A DNA stretch of 64,000 bases, from assembly GCF_001678675.1 (NCBI RefSeq), contig NZ_LZRN01000002.1:144658-208657 (forward strand). Reading direction: 5' to 3'. Shown piece by piece: positions 1 to 8,257 of this stretch. This DNA comes from Gelidibacter algens (lineage in GTDB: Bacteria > Bacteroidota > Bacteroidia > Flavobacteriales > Flavobacteriaceae). The position numbers and the translations under genes are program-made. Each line of letters starts with the position of its first letter. Position 1 is the first letter of the stretch. Under the pieces are notes generated by a model that worked only from the letters and a program-made list of their open reading frames with translations, was not told the DNA's origin and did no database searches.

Positions 1-53
1 TCGCTTGAGTTAATTTAACCTTAAATTTGAAAGAACGAAAAAAATTAAAGAAG

Positions 54-533
54 ATGACATTAAATACGATTGGCTTAGATACCAAAAAAACCAAAGATTT
101 GGCAAAAGATTTAAATGATTTATTAGCGAACTTTCAAGTATACTATCAAAATCTGAGAGGCATCCATTGGAATATAAAAGGGAAACGTTTTTTTGATTTA
201 CATGTAAAATTTGAGGAGCTTTATACCGATGCCAATTTGAAGGTTGATGAAATTGCAGAACGAATTTTAACTTTGGGCGAAACGCCACTACACACATTTG
301 AGGATTACACGAAGACAGCAAAAGTAAAAGTGGGGAAAAACATCTCCCAAGATGAAAAAGCTGTAGAGTTGATTGTACATTCTTTATCTGAATTGCTAAG
401 TATTGAGCGTATGATTTTAGATAAATCCGACAAAACTGGAGATGAAGGTACCAACTCTATGATGAGTGATTTTATTACTGAACAAGAGAAAACGGTGTGG
501 ATGATGAAAGCTTGGTTGGGCGAGACTGTATAA
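54..533 (+). CDS. dps: Dps-family ferritin-like DNA-binding/iron-storage protein
   Basis: A 159-residue protein of normal Dps length. Dps dodecamers oxidise and store iron with peroxide and protect DNA. The inter-subunit ferroxidase pattern is visible as H38, H50, E54, D65, E69, with the same spacing as the E. coli residues H51, H63, D67, D78, E82 (one Asp replaced by Glu). I chose the ATG at 54. A TTG at 27 in the same frame only adds a short Lys-rich leader. A strong terminator follows at 586-618, and heptad repeats begin right after the stop. It is monocistronic. The family call is secure; whether it binds DNA is not visible from the sequence. Confidence 0.95.
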   Translation: MTLNTIGLDTKKTKDLAKDLNDLLANFQVYYQNLRGIHWNIKGKRFFDLHVKFEELYTDANLKVDEIAERILTLGETPLHTFEDYTKTAKVKVGKNISQDEKAVELIVHSLSELLSIERMILDKSDKTGDEGTNSMMSDFITEQEKTVWMMKAWLGETV

Positions 534-568
534 AGTTTCAAGCATGAAGCACGAAGTGTCAAGTTACT
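534..568 (+). repeat. Heptad repeat directly after the dps stop
   Basis: Five degenerate 7-bp units in register: AGTTTCA, AGCATGA, AGCACGA, AGTGTCA, AGTTACT. They begin at the first base after the TAA. The shared pattern is AG-N4-A. This is one of five such loci in the window (see findings). Confidence 0.7.
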
Positions 569-585
569 TTTGTGATTTAAAATAA

Positions 586-618
586 ATGGAGAATTCAGTT
601 AATGAATTCTCCATTTTT
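586..618 (+). terminator. Intrinsic terminator of dps
   Basis: A perfect 12-bp stem (586-597 with 603-614), a GTTAA loop and a T-run at 614-618. Confidence 0.9.
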
Positions 619-663
619 CGTTCATCGGTGCTATACTAATTTAAAGAATATTAGAGGGGAAAA

Positions 664-1080
664 CTAAAATCGAATAGCCATCTCCACATCTTCCTCACCC
701 ATTTCAAATTTAGCCTCACTAAATTGAGGTGGCCCATAGCTCACCGGGTTGTTTGACATCCCGTAGGATTCTAGGGGCATCCCATTTTCAAAATCCATAC
801 GCTCATTGTCATTGCTGTCATGCAGAGCCATAATGGCATAGGTTCCGGGTTTGACGTTTGTAAAAGTAATAGTGATCTTTCCATTTTTAATCTCACTTTT
901 TTGAGATTGTATTCCAGTTCCTTTCATAAAATCTTCACTAGTATGAAGGCCAAGTAAGACATGCCCTTTGTCATTTTTTACATTATCAATGGTAACTGTG
1001 ATTTTGTGTCCTTCAGTTTCTTGACAAAATCCTAAAAAGGAGGTCACTGAGATTGCGATACTTAAAAATAAATGTTTCAT
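664..1080 (-). CDS. DUF2141 domain secreted protein
   Basis: A 138-residue protein with a clear signal peptide (about residues 1-20, basic start then hydrophobic, cleaved near FCQ-ETEG). The rest is a beta-rich domain with the DUF2141 pattern: a V-x-NVK...G-x-VLLGL segment, a central F-x-NVKPGTYAI-x-ALHD-N-N stretch and a C-terminal GMPLE-YG-S segment. DUF2141 proteins are exported proteins of Bacteroidota and Proteobacteria with no defined activity; the fold is predicted to be Ig- or transthyretin-like. It is a single gene pointing away from the MoxR locus. I cannot assign a substrate. Confidence 0.85.
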   Translation of the reverse strand: MKHLFLSIAISVTSFLGFCQETEGHKITVTIDNVKNDKGHVLLGLHTSEDFMKGTGIQSQKSEIKNGKITITFTNVKPGTYAIMALHDSNDNERMDFENGMPLESYGMSNNPVSYGPPQFSEAKFEMGEEDVEMAIRF

Positions 1081-1385
1081 ATAAATTGATTTACAGGTTA
1101 ATGATGGATCAAATATCTTTAAACTGCTTAGCAGTTCACAAAAACGTTTACTGAAGCGTTGATTTATGGGGATGAAATGTTTTTTATGGCGAAGTTGAAG
1201 GTATTATGCACAATTGGCCACAAACGATTTCACGAATATGCCCATTTAAATCTGAACACAGCCTGCCCCTCCAATAGCTTTTGCGAAGCTTCCTATCGGC
1301 AGACATGGAATGCGTACTGTCAATTGAAAGACCGAAGACCGAAGACCTAAAACTGCCAACTGCCAACTGAAGACTGCTGACTTAC
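1081..1385. other. Gene-poor interval with heptad repeats
   Basis: Between the DUF2141 start and the DUF58 stop. I see no convincing gene: both short open frames here lack family features. The right half (1329-1377) holds 7-bp repeats. The string TATTATGCACA near 1200 recurs near 16258, but it is too short to interpret. Confidence 0.5.
1329..1377 (-). repeat. Heptad repeat after the DUF58 gene stop
   Basis: On the gene (minus) strand, seven units follow in register: AGTCTTC, AGTTGGC, AGTTGGC, AGTTTTA, GGTCTTC, GGTCTTC, GGTCTTT. They start within ten bases of the TAA. The pattern is [A/G]GTNNN[C/A/T]. Confidence 0.75.
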
Positions 1386-2717
1386 TTAAAGCAAGCCTCT
1401 CGATTTAATCTCCAAATATTTATTGATGGTGTCGATGGTCAAGTTTTCTGGTGTCGTTAAAATAGAATAGATGCCATACTTTTTTAATTCCTGAACGATG
1501 AGGCGTTTTTCAAATGCAAATTTTTCAGCAATAACTTTATCATAAACCTGCTGAATGGTAGCCGCCTTTTCATTAACAATACTGTTCAATTCGGTATTCT
1601 TAAAGAAAATCACCACAATTAAATGATTTTTAGCAATGGCCTTTAAGTAGGGCAATTGCCGATTGAGACTATCTAAAGTTTCAAAATTTGTATAGAGCAA
1701 GATCAGGCTACGTTGCGTAATATGTCTTTTGATGTTGGCATACAATCGGCTAAAATCACTTTCAAAATAATCGGTTTTTACGTTGTAAAGCGATTCTAAA
1801 ATAAAGCGCATTTGTGAACTTCGGCGCTGTGCAACCACCATATTTTCTACCTTCTTGGAAAAAGAAAGCATTCCCGCTTTGTCGTGCTTTTTTAAAGCGA
1901 TACTGCTGATCACCAAGGTGGCATTAATGGCATAGTCCAATAAACTCAAGCCTTCAAACGGCATTTTCATCACACGACCTTTATCGATAATGGAATAAAT
2001 GGGTTGCGACTTCTCATCCTGAAATTGGTTGACCATCAAACTATTCTTCTTAGCGGTGGCTTTCCAATTGATTGTGCGTAAGTCATCACCAATAACATAA
2101 TCTTTTATTTGCTCAAACTCCATGGTATGGCCAATTCTTCGGATTTTTTTAACGCCGTAATCTTGCAAATTATGATTGATGTTAAGGAGCTCAAACTTTC
2201 GCAATTGTTTAAAGCTAGGATAAGTTGGCACCATGGCATCAGCATCAAAACGAAAGCGCTTGGCTACGAGGCCTATTTTTGAGGACGCATAAATATTAAG
2301 GTTTCCAAAATGATATTCGCCACGTTCTGTAGGTTTGAGAGTATAGGCAATGTGTTCCTCCTTTTTGGGTGTGATATTTAAGTGAAGCTTAAAATTCCGT
2401 TCTTGAAATTGAATGGGAACTTCATCAATAATAGTCAGATAAATCGCAAATGGATAAGCGCTGATAATATTAATCTCTACTTCATTTTTATCGCCATTTG
2501 AGAATTTATCAGGTAGCAACCGTTGACCAACAATTTTGTCTTTACCCATAAATACAATGAGCATATCCAAAAAAAACAATAAAAGCAGCACTAAAATTAA
2601 GAGTTGGGCAACACCAAATAAAACAGGAACAAAATAACTGAACGCGAAGAGTATTATAATGAACAATCCACTATAAAAAAACCGAGGCTGTATGTAAAAT
2701 GGTGTAAAGAATTTCAA
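1386..2717 (-). CDS. DUF58 domain membrane protein (MoxR-associated)
   Basis: 443 residues. Two hydrophobic segments at about 14-57 anchor the protein. The DUF58 signature with the run YVIGDDLRTINWKATAK lies near residues 205-222, followed by a von Willebrand-A-like segment. DUF58 proteins are regularly encoded beside MoxR ATPases and are thought to act as partners or substrates of the chaperone-like ATPase. It is the last gene of the leftward locus, 115 bases after the MoxR stop. The Asp of the usual DxSxS motif appears as IIDKGR, so metal binding may be lost. Molecular function is not established. Confidence 0.9.
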   Translation of the reverse strand: MKFFTPFYIQPRFFYSGLFIIILFAFSYFVPVLFGVAQLLILVLLLLFFLDMLIVFMGKDKIVGQRLLPDKFSNGDKNEVEINIISAYPFAIYLTIIDEVPIQFQERNFKLHLNITPKKEEHIAYTLKPTERGEYHFGNLNIYASSKIGLVAKRFRFDADAMVPTYPSFKQLRKFELLNINHNLQDYGVKKIRRIGHTMEFEQIKDYVIGDDLRTINWKATAKKNSLMVNQFQDEKSQPIYSIIDKGRVMKMPFEGLSLLDYAINATLVISSIALKKHDKAGMLSFSKKVENMVVAQRRSSQMRFILESLYNVKTDYFESDFSRLYANIKRHITQRSLILLYTNFETLDSLNRQLPYLKAIAKNHLIVVIFFKNTELNSIVNEKAATIQQVYDKVIAEKFAFEKRLIVQELKKYGIYSILTTPENLTIDTINKYLEIKSRGLL

Positions 2718-2792
2718 GGTTATAATGGATTTTTGCTACTCCCGATACATCAGGATACTCATGTTTTTTTGATCTATTTCTGTTCTATTGCC

Positions 2793-2830
2793 GAGCCAGG
2801 CTGAGACTGAGACTGAAACTGCTAACTAAA
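2793..2830 (-). repeat. Short 6-7 bp repeat after the MoxR gene stop
   Basis: Minus strand, just after the TGA: AGTTAGC, AGTTTC, AGTCTC, AGTCTC. A weaker, partly hexameric version of the heptad repeats seen elsewhere in the window. Confidence 0.5.
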
Positions 2831-2832
2831 TC

Positions 2833-3888
2833 TCACCTCGGAATCTCAACATTCTCAATAATCTGCTTAATTACATCTGTACTTGAGATGCCTTCCATTT
2901 CCCGTTCTGGAGTTACAATCACACGATGGTGCAACACCGGGATTGCGGCGCGTTTAATATCTTCAGGAGTTACAAAATCCCGACCACTCATGGCTGCAAA
3001 CGCTTTGCTGGCTTTTAAAATCGCAATGGACGCTCTAGGTGAAGCGCCTAAATATAAAAACTGATTATTGCGTGTTGCAATAATTAAATCGGCAATATAT
3101 TTCAATAAGTGTTCTTCCACCAATACTTGAGTCACCAGGGCTTGGTAGTGGACAATTTGTTCTGCTGTTAAAAAAGGTGTGATCGCATCCGTTTTGACAC
3201 GGTCTTGCAGATTGTGTTCACGCACTAAAATCTCAATTTCTTCTTCAAGATTTGGATAGTTGACATTGATCTTAAATAAAAAACGATCCAATTGTGCTTC
3301 TGGCAAACGATACGTGCCTTCTTGTTCGATGGGGTTTTGGGTTGCTAAGACCATAAAAGGGGAGTCTAGCTTGTAATAATTGCCGTCAATGGTGATCTGT
3401 TGTTCTTCCATGACTTCAAACAATGCCGCTTGTGTTTTTGCTGGGGCTCTGTTGATCTCATCAATCAAGATCATATTGCTGAAAATAGGTCCTTTTTTAA
3501 ACTCAAATTCGGTTGATTTCAAATTGAACACTGAAGTTCCCAATATATCACTTGGCATTAAATCTGGCGTAAATTGAATTCTGCTAAATCCAACACTCAA
3601 GGACTTCGCCATTAATTTGGCAGTAATCGTCTTTGCAACGCCAGGAACACCTTCAATTAAGGAATGGCCTTTGGCAAGTAAGGAAGCCAAAAGCATGTCT
3701 ACCATATCGGTTTGCCCAACAATGACTTTGCCTATTTCATGTTTAATGTTTTGCACATTGGTTTGCAATTCAGAGAGGTCTAAACGGTTGGTGAATTTTA
3801 AATCCTGCGTTGTCTCTTCCTGAAAATTATCTGAAACAGGCGTGTGTTCTACTGGTGTATGTCCTTCAATAGGTTTTTGTTCTTCCAT
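2833..3888 (-). CDS. MoxR-family AAA+ ATPase
   Basis: 351 residues from the ATG at 3888, which lies four bases past the upstream stop. A TTG at 3912 would overlap the upstream gene by 20 bases and looks less likely. Walker A is GVPGVAKT (residues 80-87). Walker B with sensor context is ILIDEINRAPAKTQAALFEVMEE-like, followed by the LATQNP sensor 1 and the LPEAQLDRF arginine region. MoxR proteins are chaperone-like ATPases that work with VWA/DUF58 partners encoded next door, as here. The first 35 residues are an extra acidic, proline-rich tail with a repeated HTPVEHTPV pattern. Confidence 0.95.
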   Translation of the reverse strand: MEEQKPIEGHTPVEHTPVSDNFQEETTQDLKFTNRLDLSELQTNVQNIKHEIGKVIVGQTDMVDMLLASLLAKGHSLIEGVPGVAKTITAKLMAKSLSVGFSRIQFTPDLMPSDILGTSVFNLKSTEFEFKKGPIFSNMILIDEINRAPAKTQAALFEVMEEQQITIDGNYYKLDSPFMVLATQNPIEQEGTYRLPEAQLDRFLFKINVNYPNLEEEIEILVREHNLQDRVKTDAITPFLTAEQIVHYQALVTQVLVEEHLLKYIADLIIATRNNQFLYLGASPRASIAILKASKAFAAMSGRDFVTPEDIKRAAIPVLHHRVIVTPEREMEGISSTDVIKQIIENVEIPR

Positions 3889-3892
3889 GGGT

Positions 3893-5098
3893 TTATGAAT
3901 AAAATTCTTCAATATGTTTATTGAGCTTTAAAAGATTCTCTTCAAAAAACTCATTTTTTGTCCGTAACCAATTGATGAAATTAATGGTTTTTTTAACGGT
4001 TTCTTTTCTCTTACCAGATTTTTGAGCAAGCTTGGTTATAAACTCCTCATTTAAGGTGGTGGTGTCTAAATTATAGTCGGATCGTATCTTCTCTAAAAAA
4101 TAAGTGATTTTCTTATCGATGAGATTTTTGTGATCTTGGGTTTCGTAGTAAAGGTTGGAAATTGTTTTTACAAAACCAACCGTTGTATTTTCCAATGGTT
4201 TGACGATGGGAATAATCCGTTGCCGTCTTTTTGCATTGAAAACCATAAACAGCAAGGTTAAGATGAGCGTCAAATACCACGCCCATTTAAAGGCGGGCTG
4301 CTGTAGGAACCAACTTAAATCTGATTTTTCTTCTGCATCACCATATTGAGAATTAAAATATTTGGTATACGAATCAAAATATATAGTGGCATTTGGCAAG
4401 TAGGAGAGGGCGCCTTCAGTATAGCGGTAGCGTTGCTCCTTTAGTATATTATAATTGGTAAACACCTTTGGTTCCAAATGCAAATAGATGGTGCCCTCGC
4501 CAAAAGGAATTTCCAAGAAGTTGGTGAGCTTAGGGTTACCATTTACATAGCCTAAAACGGTATAATTTTCAGGTTCAAATTCTGAAAAATAGGATGAACT
4601 TTCGTTTTTGTCAATTGTTGAGTTTTTTGATTTTAAATTCGGATTTGTAAAACTTAATTGTGAGATGCTGTCTTTGTTTTGAACAACATCAATCGCAATA
4701 TCCAAGGTATCCAACAACGTTTGTGGGAACGTATAGTCTGACATAAAAAGTGTATTCCCACGCCCTGCAAACAGTAGGAGTTCTTCAATGTCTCCCAATT
4801 CCAAATAATCTGAGTTGCCAACTAAAACATAATTGCCCTCCGCTACATGATCGCCATAACCATCTTCTGAATTGGCGTAGAAATAATTATAAGGTGTATA
4901 ATAAATGGTTTTTAGTTTCTGTCCTTCTAAAAGTTTTGGCAACTCTTTGTAAAATATACTTACGCCATAAGGCTTGTTGCTTTTTTCATTAAAGCTCTCT
5001 TCCCAATCAATAGTGCGCCTATTGCTATAATCGAGCGTCATGGCGATGGTGACGATGGTAGCAGCAATAACAAGTATGATGGCTAAGGTCTTATTCAT
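3893..5098 (-). CDS. DUF4350 domain membrane protein
   Basis: 401 residues. An N-terminal transmembrane segment (about 4-22), a large extracytoplasmic DUF4350-like domain (about 40-260), a second transmembrane segment near 275-292, then a basic cytoplasmic tail with a helical region. This is the expected third component in Bacteroidota MoxR loci. Its ATG overlaps the upstream DUF4129 stop as ATGA, so the two are probably translationally coupled. Biochemical role unknown; the glutamine-amidotransferase-like N-terminal fold suggested for DUF4350 is family knowledge, not something I can prove here. Confidence 0.85.
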   Translation of the reverse strand: MNKTLAIILVIAATIVTIAMTLDYSNRRTIDWEESFNEKSNKPYGVSIFYKELPKLLEGQKLKTIYYTPYNYFYANSEDGYGDHVAEGNYVLVGNSDYLELGDIEELLLFAGRGNTLFMSDYTFPQTLLDTLDIAIDVVQNKDSISQLSFTNPNLKSKNSTIDKNESSSYFSEFEPENYTVLGYVNGNPKLTNFLEIPFGEGTIYLHLEPKVFTNYNILKEQRYRYTEGALSYLPNATIYFDSYTKYFNSQYGDAEEKSDLSWFLQQPAFKWAWYLTLILTLLFMVFNAKRRQRIIPIVKPLENTTVGFVKTISNLYYETQDHKNLIDKKITYFLEKIRSDYNLDTTTLNEEFITKLAQKSGKRKETVKKTINFINWLRTKNEFFEENLLKLNKHIEEFYS

Positions 5099-5823
5099 GA
5101 ATTGACCTCATTAATAAGTTTTACAAAACTATTTTTAGCCAGTTGGTATTGCTCTGTATCCAACGTAAACTCACCATACCAGGTGTAATTATAAAGATAG
5201 GAGGTATACGCGAAACCTTTGCTGAACTTTTGGGAAGCGATGGCATTCATATAATCGGCATTGGTTTTATCGTCCTCAAACTTTATAAAATTTTTGAGGG
5301 TCAATTGTTTTAGTACCAATAAATAATAATATCTAATAGCCAATCTGTAGTCATTTGTGTTTTCTGCATTCGTAATGAGCGTTTTGATATCGGCATGTGC
5401 TATATTTTCAGCAGTGATCTCGCTGTAAGATTTTAGTTGTTCATTGTTTCTTGAAGAAAAGAGTTTGCTACTCCCTTCATTTAGAAGTGTATATGCTAAA
5501 TAACCTACGGCAAAAATCAGAATAAGAACAAACAACCAGTTGAAGGCGCTCAAGTCAAATGAAAAATCATTGGTTATATTGTCTTCTTTTATATCGGGCT
5601 GATCTTCAGAGTACTCAGCGTCTTGGCCTTGTTGTGTTGATCCGGAGCGTACTTTAGCTTTTCCCTCATAATCATACTTTCTGCCAGAATAATCATCCTT
5701 AAAACCATTGCTAAACTGGCGTTCAGTTTGCGGTTGTTGCATAGTGGCAGTAGCCCAAAGTGTAGACTTTGTACTGGGCAAGAACAAGCAGACCATAAAA
5801 ATAAGCGTCAGATTAAGTTTCAT
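5095..5823 (-). CDS. DUF4129 domain membrane protein
   Basis: 242 residues with a signal-peptide-like start, a polar acidic extracytoplasmic segment (about 25-90), one transmembrane helix near 94-115 and a cytoplasmic C-terminal DUF4129 domain containing YRLAIRYYYL and TWYGEF. DUF4129 occurs in MoxR loci and in transglutaminase-linked clusters. It abuts the upstream SpoIIM-like gene (no gap) and overlaps the next by four bases, so it is clearly operonic. Confidence 0.85.
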   Translation of the reverse strand: MKLNLTLIFMVCLFLPSTKSTLWATATMQQPQTERQFSNGFKDDYSGRKYDYEGKAKVRSGSTQQGQDAEYSEDQPDIKEDNITNDFSFDLSAFNWLFVLILIFAVGYLAYTLLNEGSSKLFSSRNNEQLKSYSEITAENIAHADIKTLITNAENTNDYRLAIRYYYLLVLKQLTLKNFIKFEDDKTNADYMNAIASQKFSKGFAYTSYLYNYTWYGEFTLDTEQYQLAKNSFVKLINEVNS

Positions 5824-6807
5824 TTAAGCGACTATGGGAATCAATTTTTCTTTGAGTTTTTTAGTTACCAAAAAAGGATATATTAAATAATAGTAACTAA
5901 TACATCCTAACGTGACCAAGATAATGCCAACAGAAATCATTTTGGGCATTTCTTGGGAATATCTTGTGATAAAACCTTCTAAAAATCCAGCAAAAAAGGT
6001 GAACGGAAAAGTGCTGATGACTATTTTAATACCAGTTTTTGCACCGTGTTTAAATGAGGTGAATCTTGAATGTGTTCCAGGAAATAAAATGCTTGCTCCT
6101 AAAATCAAACCTGCTGCCGCTTCAATGACTATGGCAAAAATTTCCATAGATCCATGAATCCAAATGCCTCTGACGCTTTCCCAGAACACATTTTTTTCAT
6201 AAAAGAAATATTGAAATGAGCCCAGCATGATACAGTTTTTGAACAGAATATACACAGTGCCCAATCCGCCAAAAACGCCAAGGATAAAAGCAATGATCCC
6301 CACACGCAAATTGTTTACCGTAATCCCAATAAAACTGCCCCAATTGCTGCCGCTTTTATAAACCGCTACAGGATTGCCAGCTTCAATATTCTCCAAAGTC
6401 ATATTGACGTATTCATCGCCTAAAATGGAGCGGACAAACTCGCCATCATTTGCGGCTGAAATTACGCCAATGGTTGTAAAAAGGGTAAATATGATGAAAG
6501 CGATATATACAAATTTGCGGTATTGATACATGATCAAAGGGACTTCTGTTTTCCAAAAAGCGACAATTCTATTGCGGTCTTCCCGCTTCGTTTTATAAAT
6601 TTTTTGAAAAGCTTTGGCTGCTAATTGATTTAAATAGGTAATTACTTTACTTTTGGGATAGTAAGTTTGTGCGTAAGATAAATCGTTGATGAGTTGAATG
6701 TATTGTGAAGCGAGTTCATCAGGATTTTTAAAATCATTATTGAAAACAGCGGTCTCAAAACTTAACCATTTTTCTTTATTTTGCTTAATAAATGCAACTT
6801 CTCTCAT
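5824..6807 (-). CDS. Stage II sporulation protein M-like membrane protein
   Basis: 327 residues. A soluble N-terminal helical region (about 1-95) and then several transmembrane helices with the SpoIIM-family segments FxFGxxGGLGTVYIL-like and IHGSMEIFAIVIEAAAGL. The organism is not a spore former. The SpoIIM family is widespread outside Firmicutes, and in Bacteroidota it is the first gene of the MoxR locus, as here. The start codon lies 24 bases from that of the divergent RDD gene, so the two share a control region. Confidence 0.88.
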   Translation of the reverse strand: MREVAFIKQNKEKWLSFETAVFNNDFKNPDELASQYIQLINDLSYAQTYYPKSKVITYLNQLAAKAFQKIYKTKREDRNRIVAFWKTEVPLIMYQYRKFVYIAFIIFTLFTTIGVISAANDGEFVRSILGDEYVNMTLENIEAGNPVAVYKSGSNWGSFIGITVNNLRVGIIAFILGVFGGLGTVYILFKNCIMLGSFQYFFYEKNVFWESVRGIWIHGSMEIFAIVIEAAAGLILGASILFPGTHSRFTSFKHGAKTGIKIVISTFPFTFFAGFLEGFITRYSQEMPKMISVGIILVTLGCISYYYLIYPFLVTKKLKEKLIPIVA

Positions 6808-6831
6808 ACGGTCGTTAAATTAAAAAATAAA

Positions 6832-7548
6832 ATGTCAGAGTTACAAATTAACACCACTCAAAATGTAAAAATAAATTTTACAGCTGCCGGAGCTGGAGAA
6901 CGTTTGTTGTCCTTTATTATTGATACCTTGATCAAGCTTGGTTACATCACTATTTTGAATATGAGCGTTGGTGCTTTTCAGGATATGGACCAATGGTCTC
7001 AGGTTGGACTCAATACATTACTTGGCCTGCCAGTGGTCTTTTATACTTTGGTTTTGGAAGCCCTTATGGAAGGTCAGACTATTGGTAAAAAAATCATGAA
7101 GATAAAGGTCGTTAAAATTGATGGGTATCAAGCCTCACTTTCAGATTATGTGGTGCGATGGTTTTTTAGAATTGTGGATATTTACATTTTAGGTTTGGGA
7201 TTTTTCGTGATTCTTTTCAGTAAAAGATCACAACGTTTGGGAGACATGGCTGCAGGTACGTCGGTGATTATGTTGAAGGACAAGGTCAATATCAGTCACA
7301 CCATTTTAGAAGATTTGCATGAAGATTACAAACCAACGTATCCAGCGGTCATTAAGTTGTCAGATAATGATGCGCGAATTATAAAAGACACGTTTACCAC
7401 GGCAAAATTGGCCAGTGACTACCAAACGCTGATTAAGTTGCGAAACAAAATAACAGAAGTGATTGGAGTGACCGCAATCAATGGCAACGATATTCAATTT
7501 ATCGACACTATTTTAAAAGATTATAATTATTATACCCAAAGCATGTAA
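6832..7548 (+). CDS. RDD family membrane protein
   Basis: 238 residues from the ATG at 6832. An upstream in-frame TTG at 6781 lies inside the divergent gene and is unlikely. The RDD domain is at about 15-150 with an ERLLSFIIDTLIK start, a central GQTIGKKIMKIKVV motif and three hydrophobic segments. The last 80 residues form a soluble tail. RDD proteins of unknown transport role accompany SpoIIM/MoxR genes in many Bacteroidota, and the divergent placement supports a joint membrane function. Confidence 0.88.
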   Translation: MSELQINTTQNVKINFTAAGAGERLLSFIIDTLIKLGYITILNMSVGAFQDMDQWSQVGLNTLLGLPVVFYTLVLEALMEGQTIGKKIMKIKVVKIDGYQASLSDYVVRWFFRIVDIYILGLGFFVILFSKRSQRLGDMAAGTSVIMLKDKVNISHTILEDLHEDYKPTYPAVIKLSDNDARIIKDTFTTAKLASDYQTLIKLRNKITEVIGVTAINGNDIQFIDTILKDYNYYTQSM

Positions 7549-7567
7549 GCAGAGAGCCAAGTTTTGT

Positions 7568-7955
7568 TTTTCACAAAACTTGCGCGAATCGCTTATCCCG
7601 CATTTGGGCGGGATCTCACCGAGTTCCATTTAAATTATATAGGGTGTTTTTTTTCACAAAACTTGCGCGAATCGCTTATCCCGCATTTGAGCGGGATCTC
7701 GGATAGTGCCATTGAGGTTATGTAGTATACACGTTTTTCACAAAACTTGCGCGAATCGCTTATCCCGCATTTGGGCGGGATCTCAGGTAGGTCGATTTAA
7801 ATTATGAGGCGTAACTGTTTTTCACAAAACTTGCACGAATCGCTTATCCCGCATTTGGGCGGGATCTCACCGAGTTCCATTTAAATTATATATAGCGTGT
7901 TTGTTTTTCACAAAACTTGTGCGAATCGCTTATCCCGCATTCGGGCGGGATCTCA
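7568..7955. repeat. Tandem array of five ~84-bp hairpin-bearing units
   Basis: Five copies of a 51-bp core at 7568-7618, 7651-7701, 7735-7785, 7819-7869 and 7905-7955. Each core contains the inverted repeat ATCCCGC / GCGGGAT around a 6-base loop. Core differences are few and mostly outside the stem. The 32-35 bp between cores are also related to each other (a CCATTTAAATTAT-like block), so this is a tandem repeat of about 84 bp and not a spacer array. No coding sense is visible. Confidence 0.9.
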
Positions 7956-8222
7956 GAGAGCAAATTTCAAATGGATTTTAAATCAGAATAGTACCATTTT
8001 AGACTGCGCTCAAATTGAAGTCTTTCAAAATTTTTTGGGCGAATCTCTCAAAGCCAAGTTTTCTTTTTATAAAACAGATACCATCAACTTCGTGCAGCTT
8101 GCAAACAATTTATAAAGCTTATGTACCAGCAAATTTTTTTATATGCTCATACTGCAATCACAACTAAAAAACAACAATTCCATATTTTTAGGTATTAAAA
8201 TTCTAATTCCCAAAACGTGTTG
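7956..8222. other. Intergenic DNA with possible remnant of a coding sequence
   Basis: A reading frame to 8115 gives a plausible protein-like tail (ending near VQLANNL) but has no start outside the repeat array and no family I recognise. AGCCAAGTTTT at 7555 recurs at 8052 with a similar continuation, bracketing the array. I treat it as a remnant and do not call a gene. Confidence 0.35.
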
Positions 8223-8223
8223 C

Positions 8224-8231
8224 TATCTTTG
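8224..8231 (+). promoter_or_regulatory. Probable -7 element for the TRIC-like gene
   Basis: TATCTTTG matches the Bacteroidota TAnnTTTG element, 27 bases before the ATG. I see no good TTG box at the expected distance. Confidence 0.5.
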
Positions 8232-8257
8232 AATGCTGAATTTTTTAATGACAGATT

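Noticed and set aside
1159..1350. 63-codon open frame in the gap before the DUF58 gene
   Set aside because: Runs into the heptad repeat and shows no protein-like features.
5824..6807. Evidence of sporulation
   Set aside because: SpoIIM-like proteins occur widely in non-sporulating Bacteroidota within MoxR loci; no other sporulation gene is present.
7568..7955. CRISPR array
   Set aside because: Units are 83-86 bp apart with 51-bp repeats and related, not unique, spacers; no cas gene nearby.
7897..8115. Small gene of 72 codons
   Set aside because: Its start lies inside the repeat array and the protein has no family; only the tail looks protein-like.
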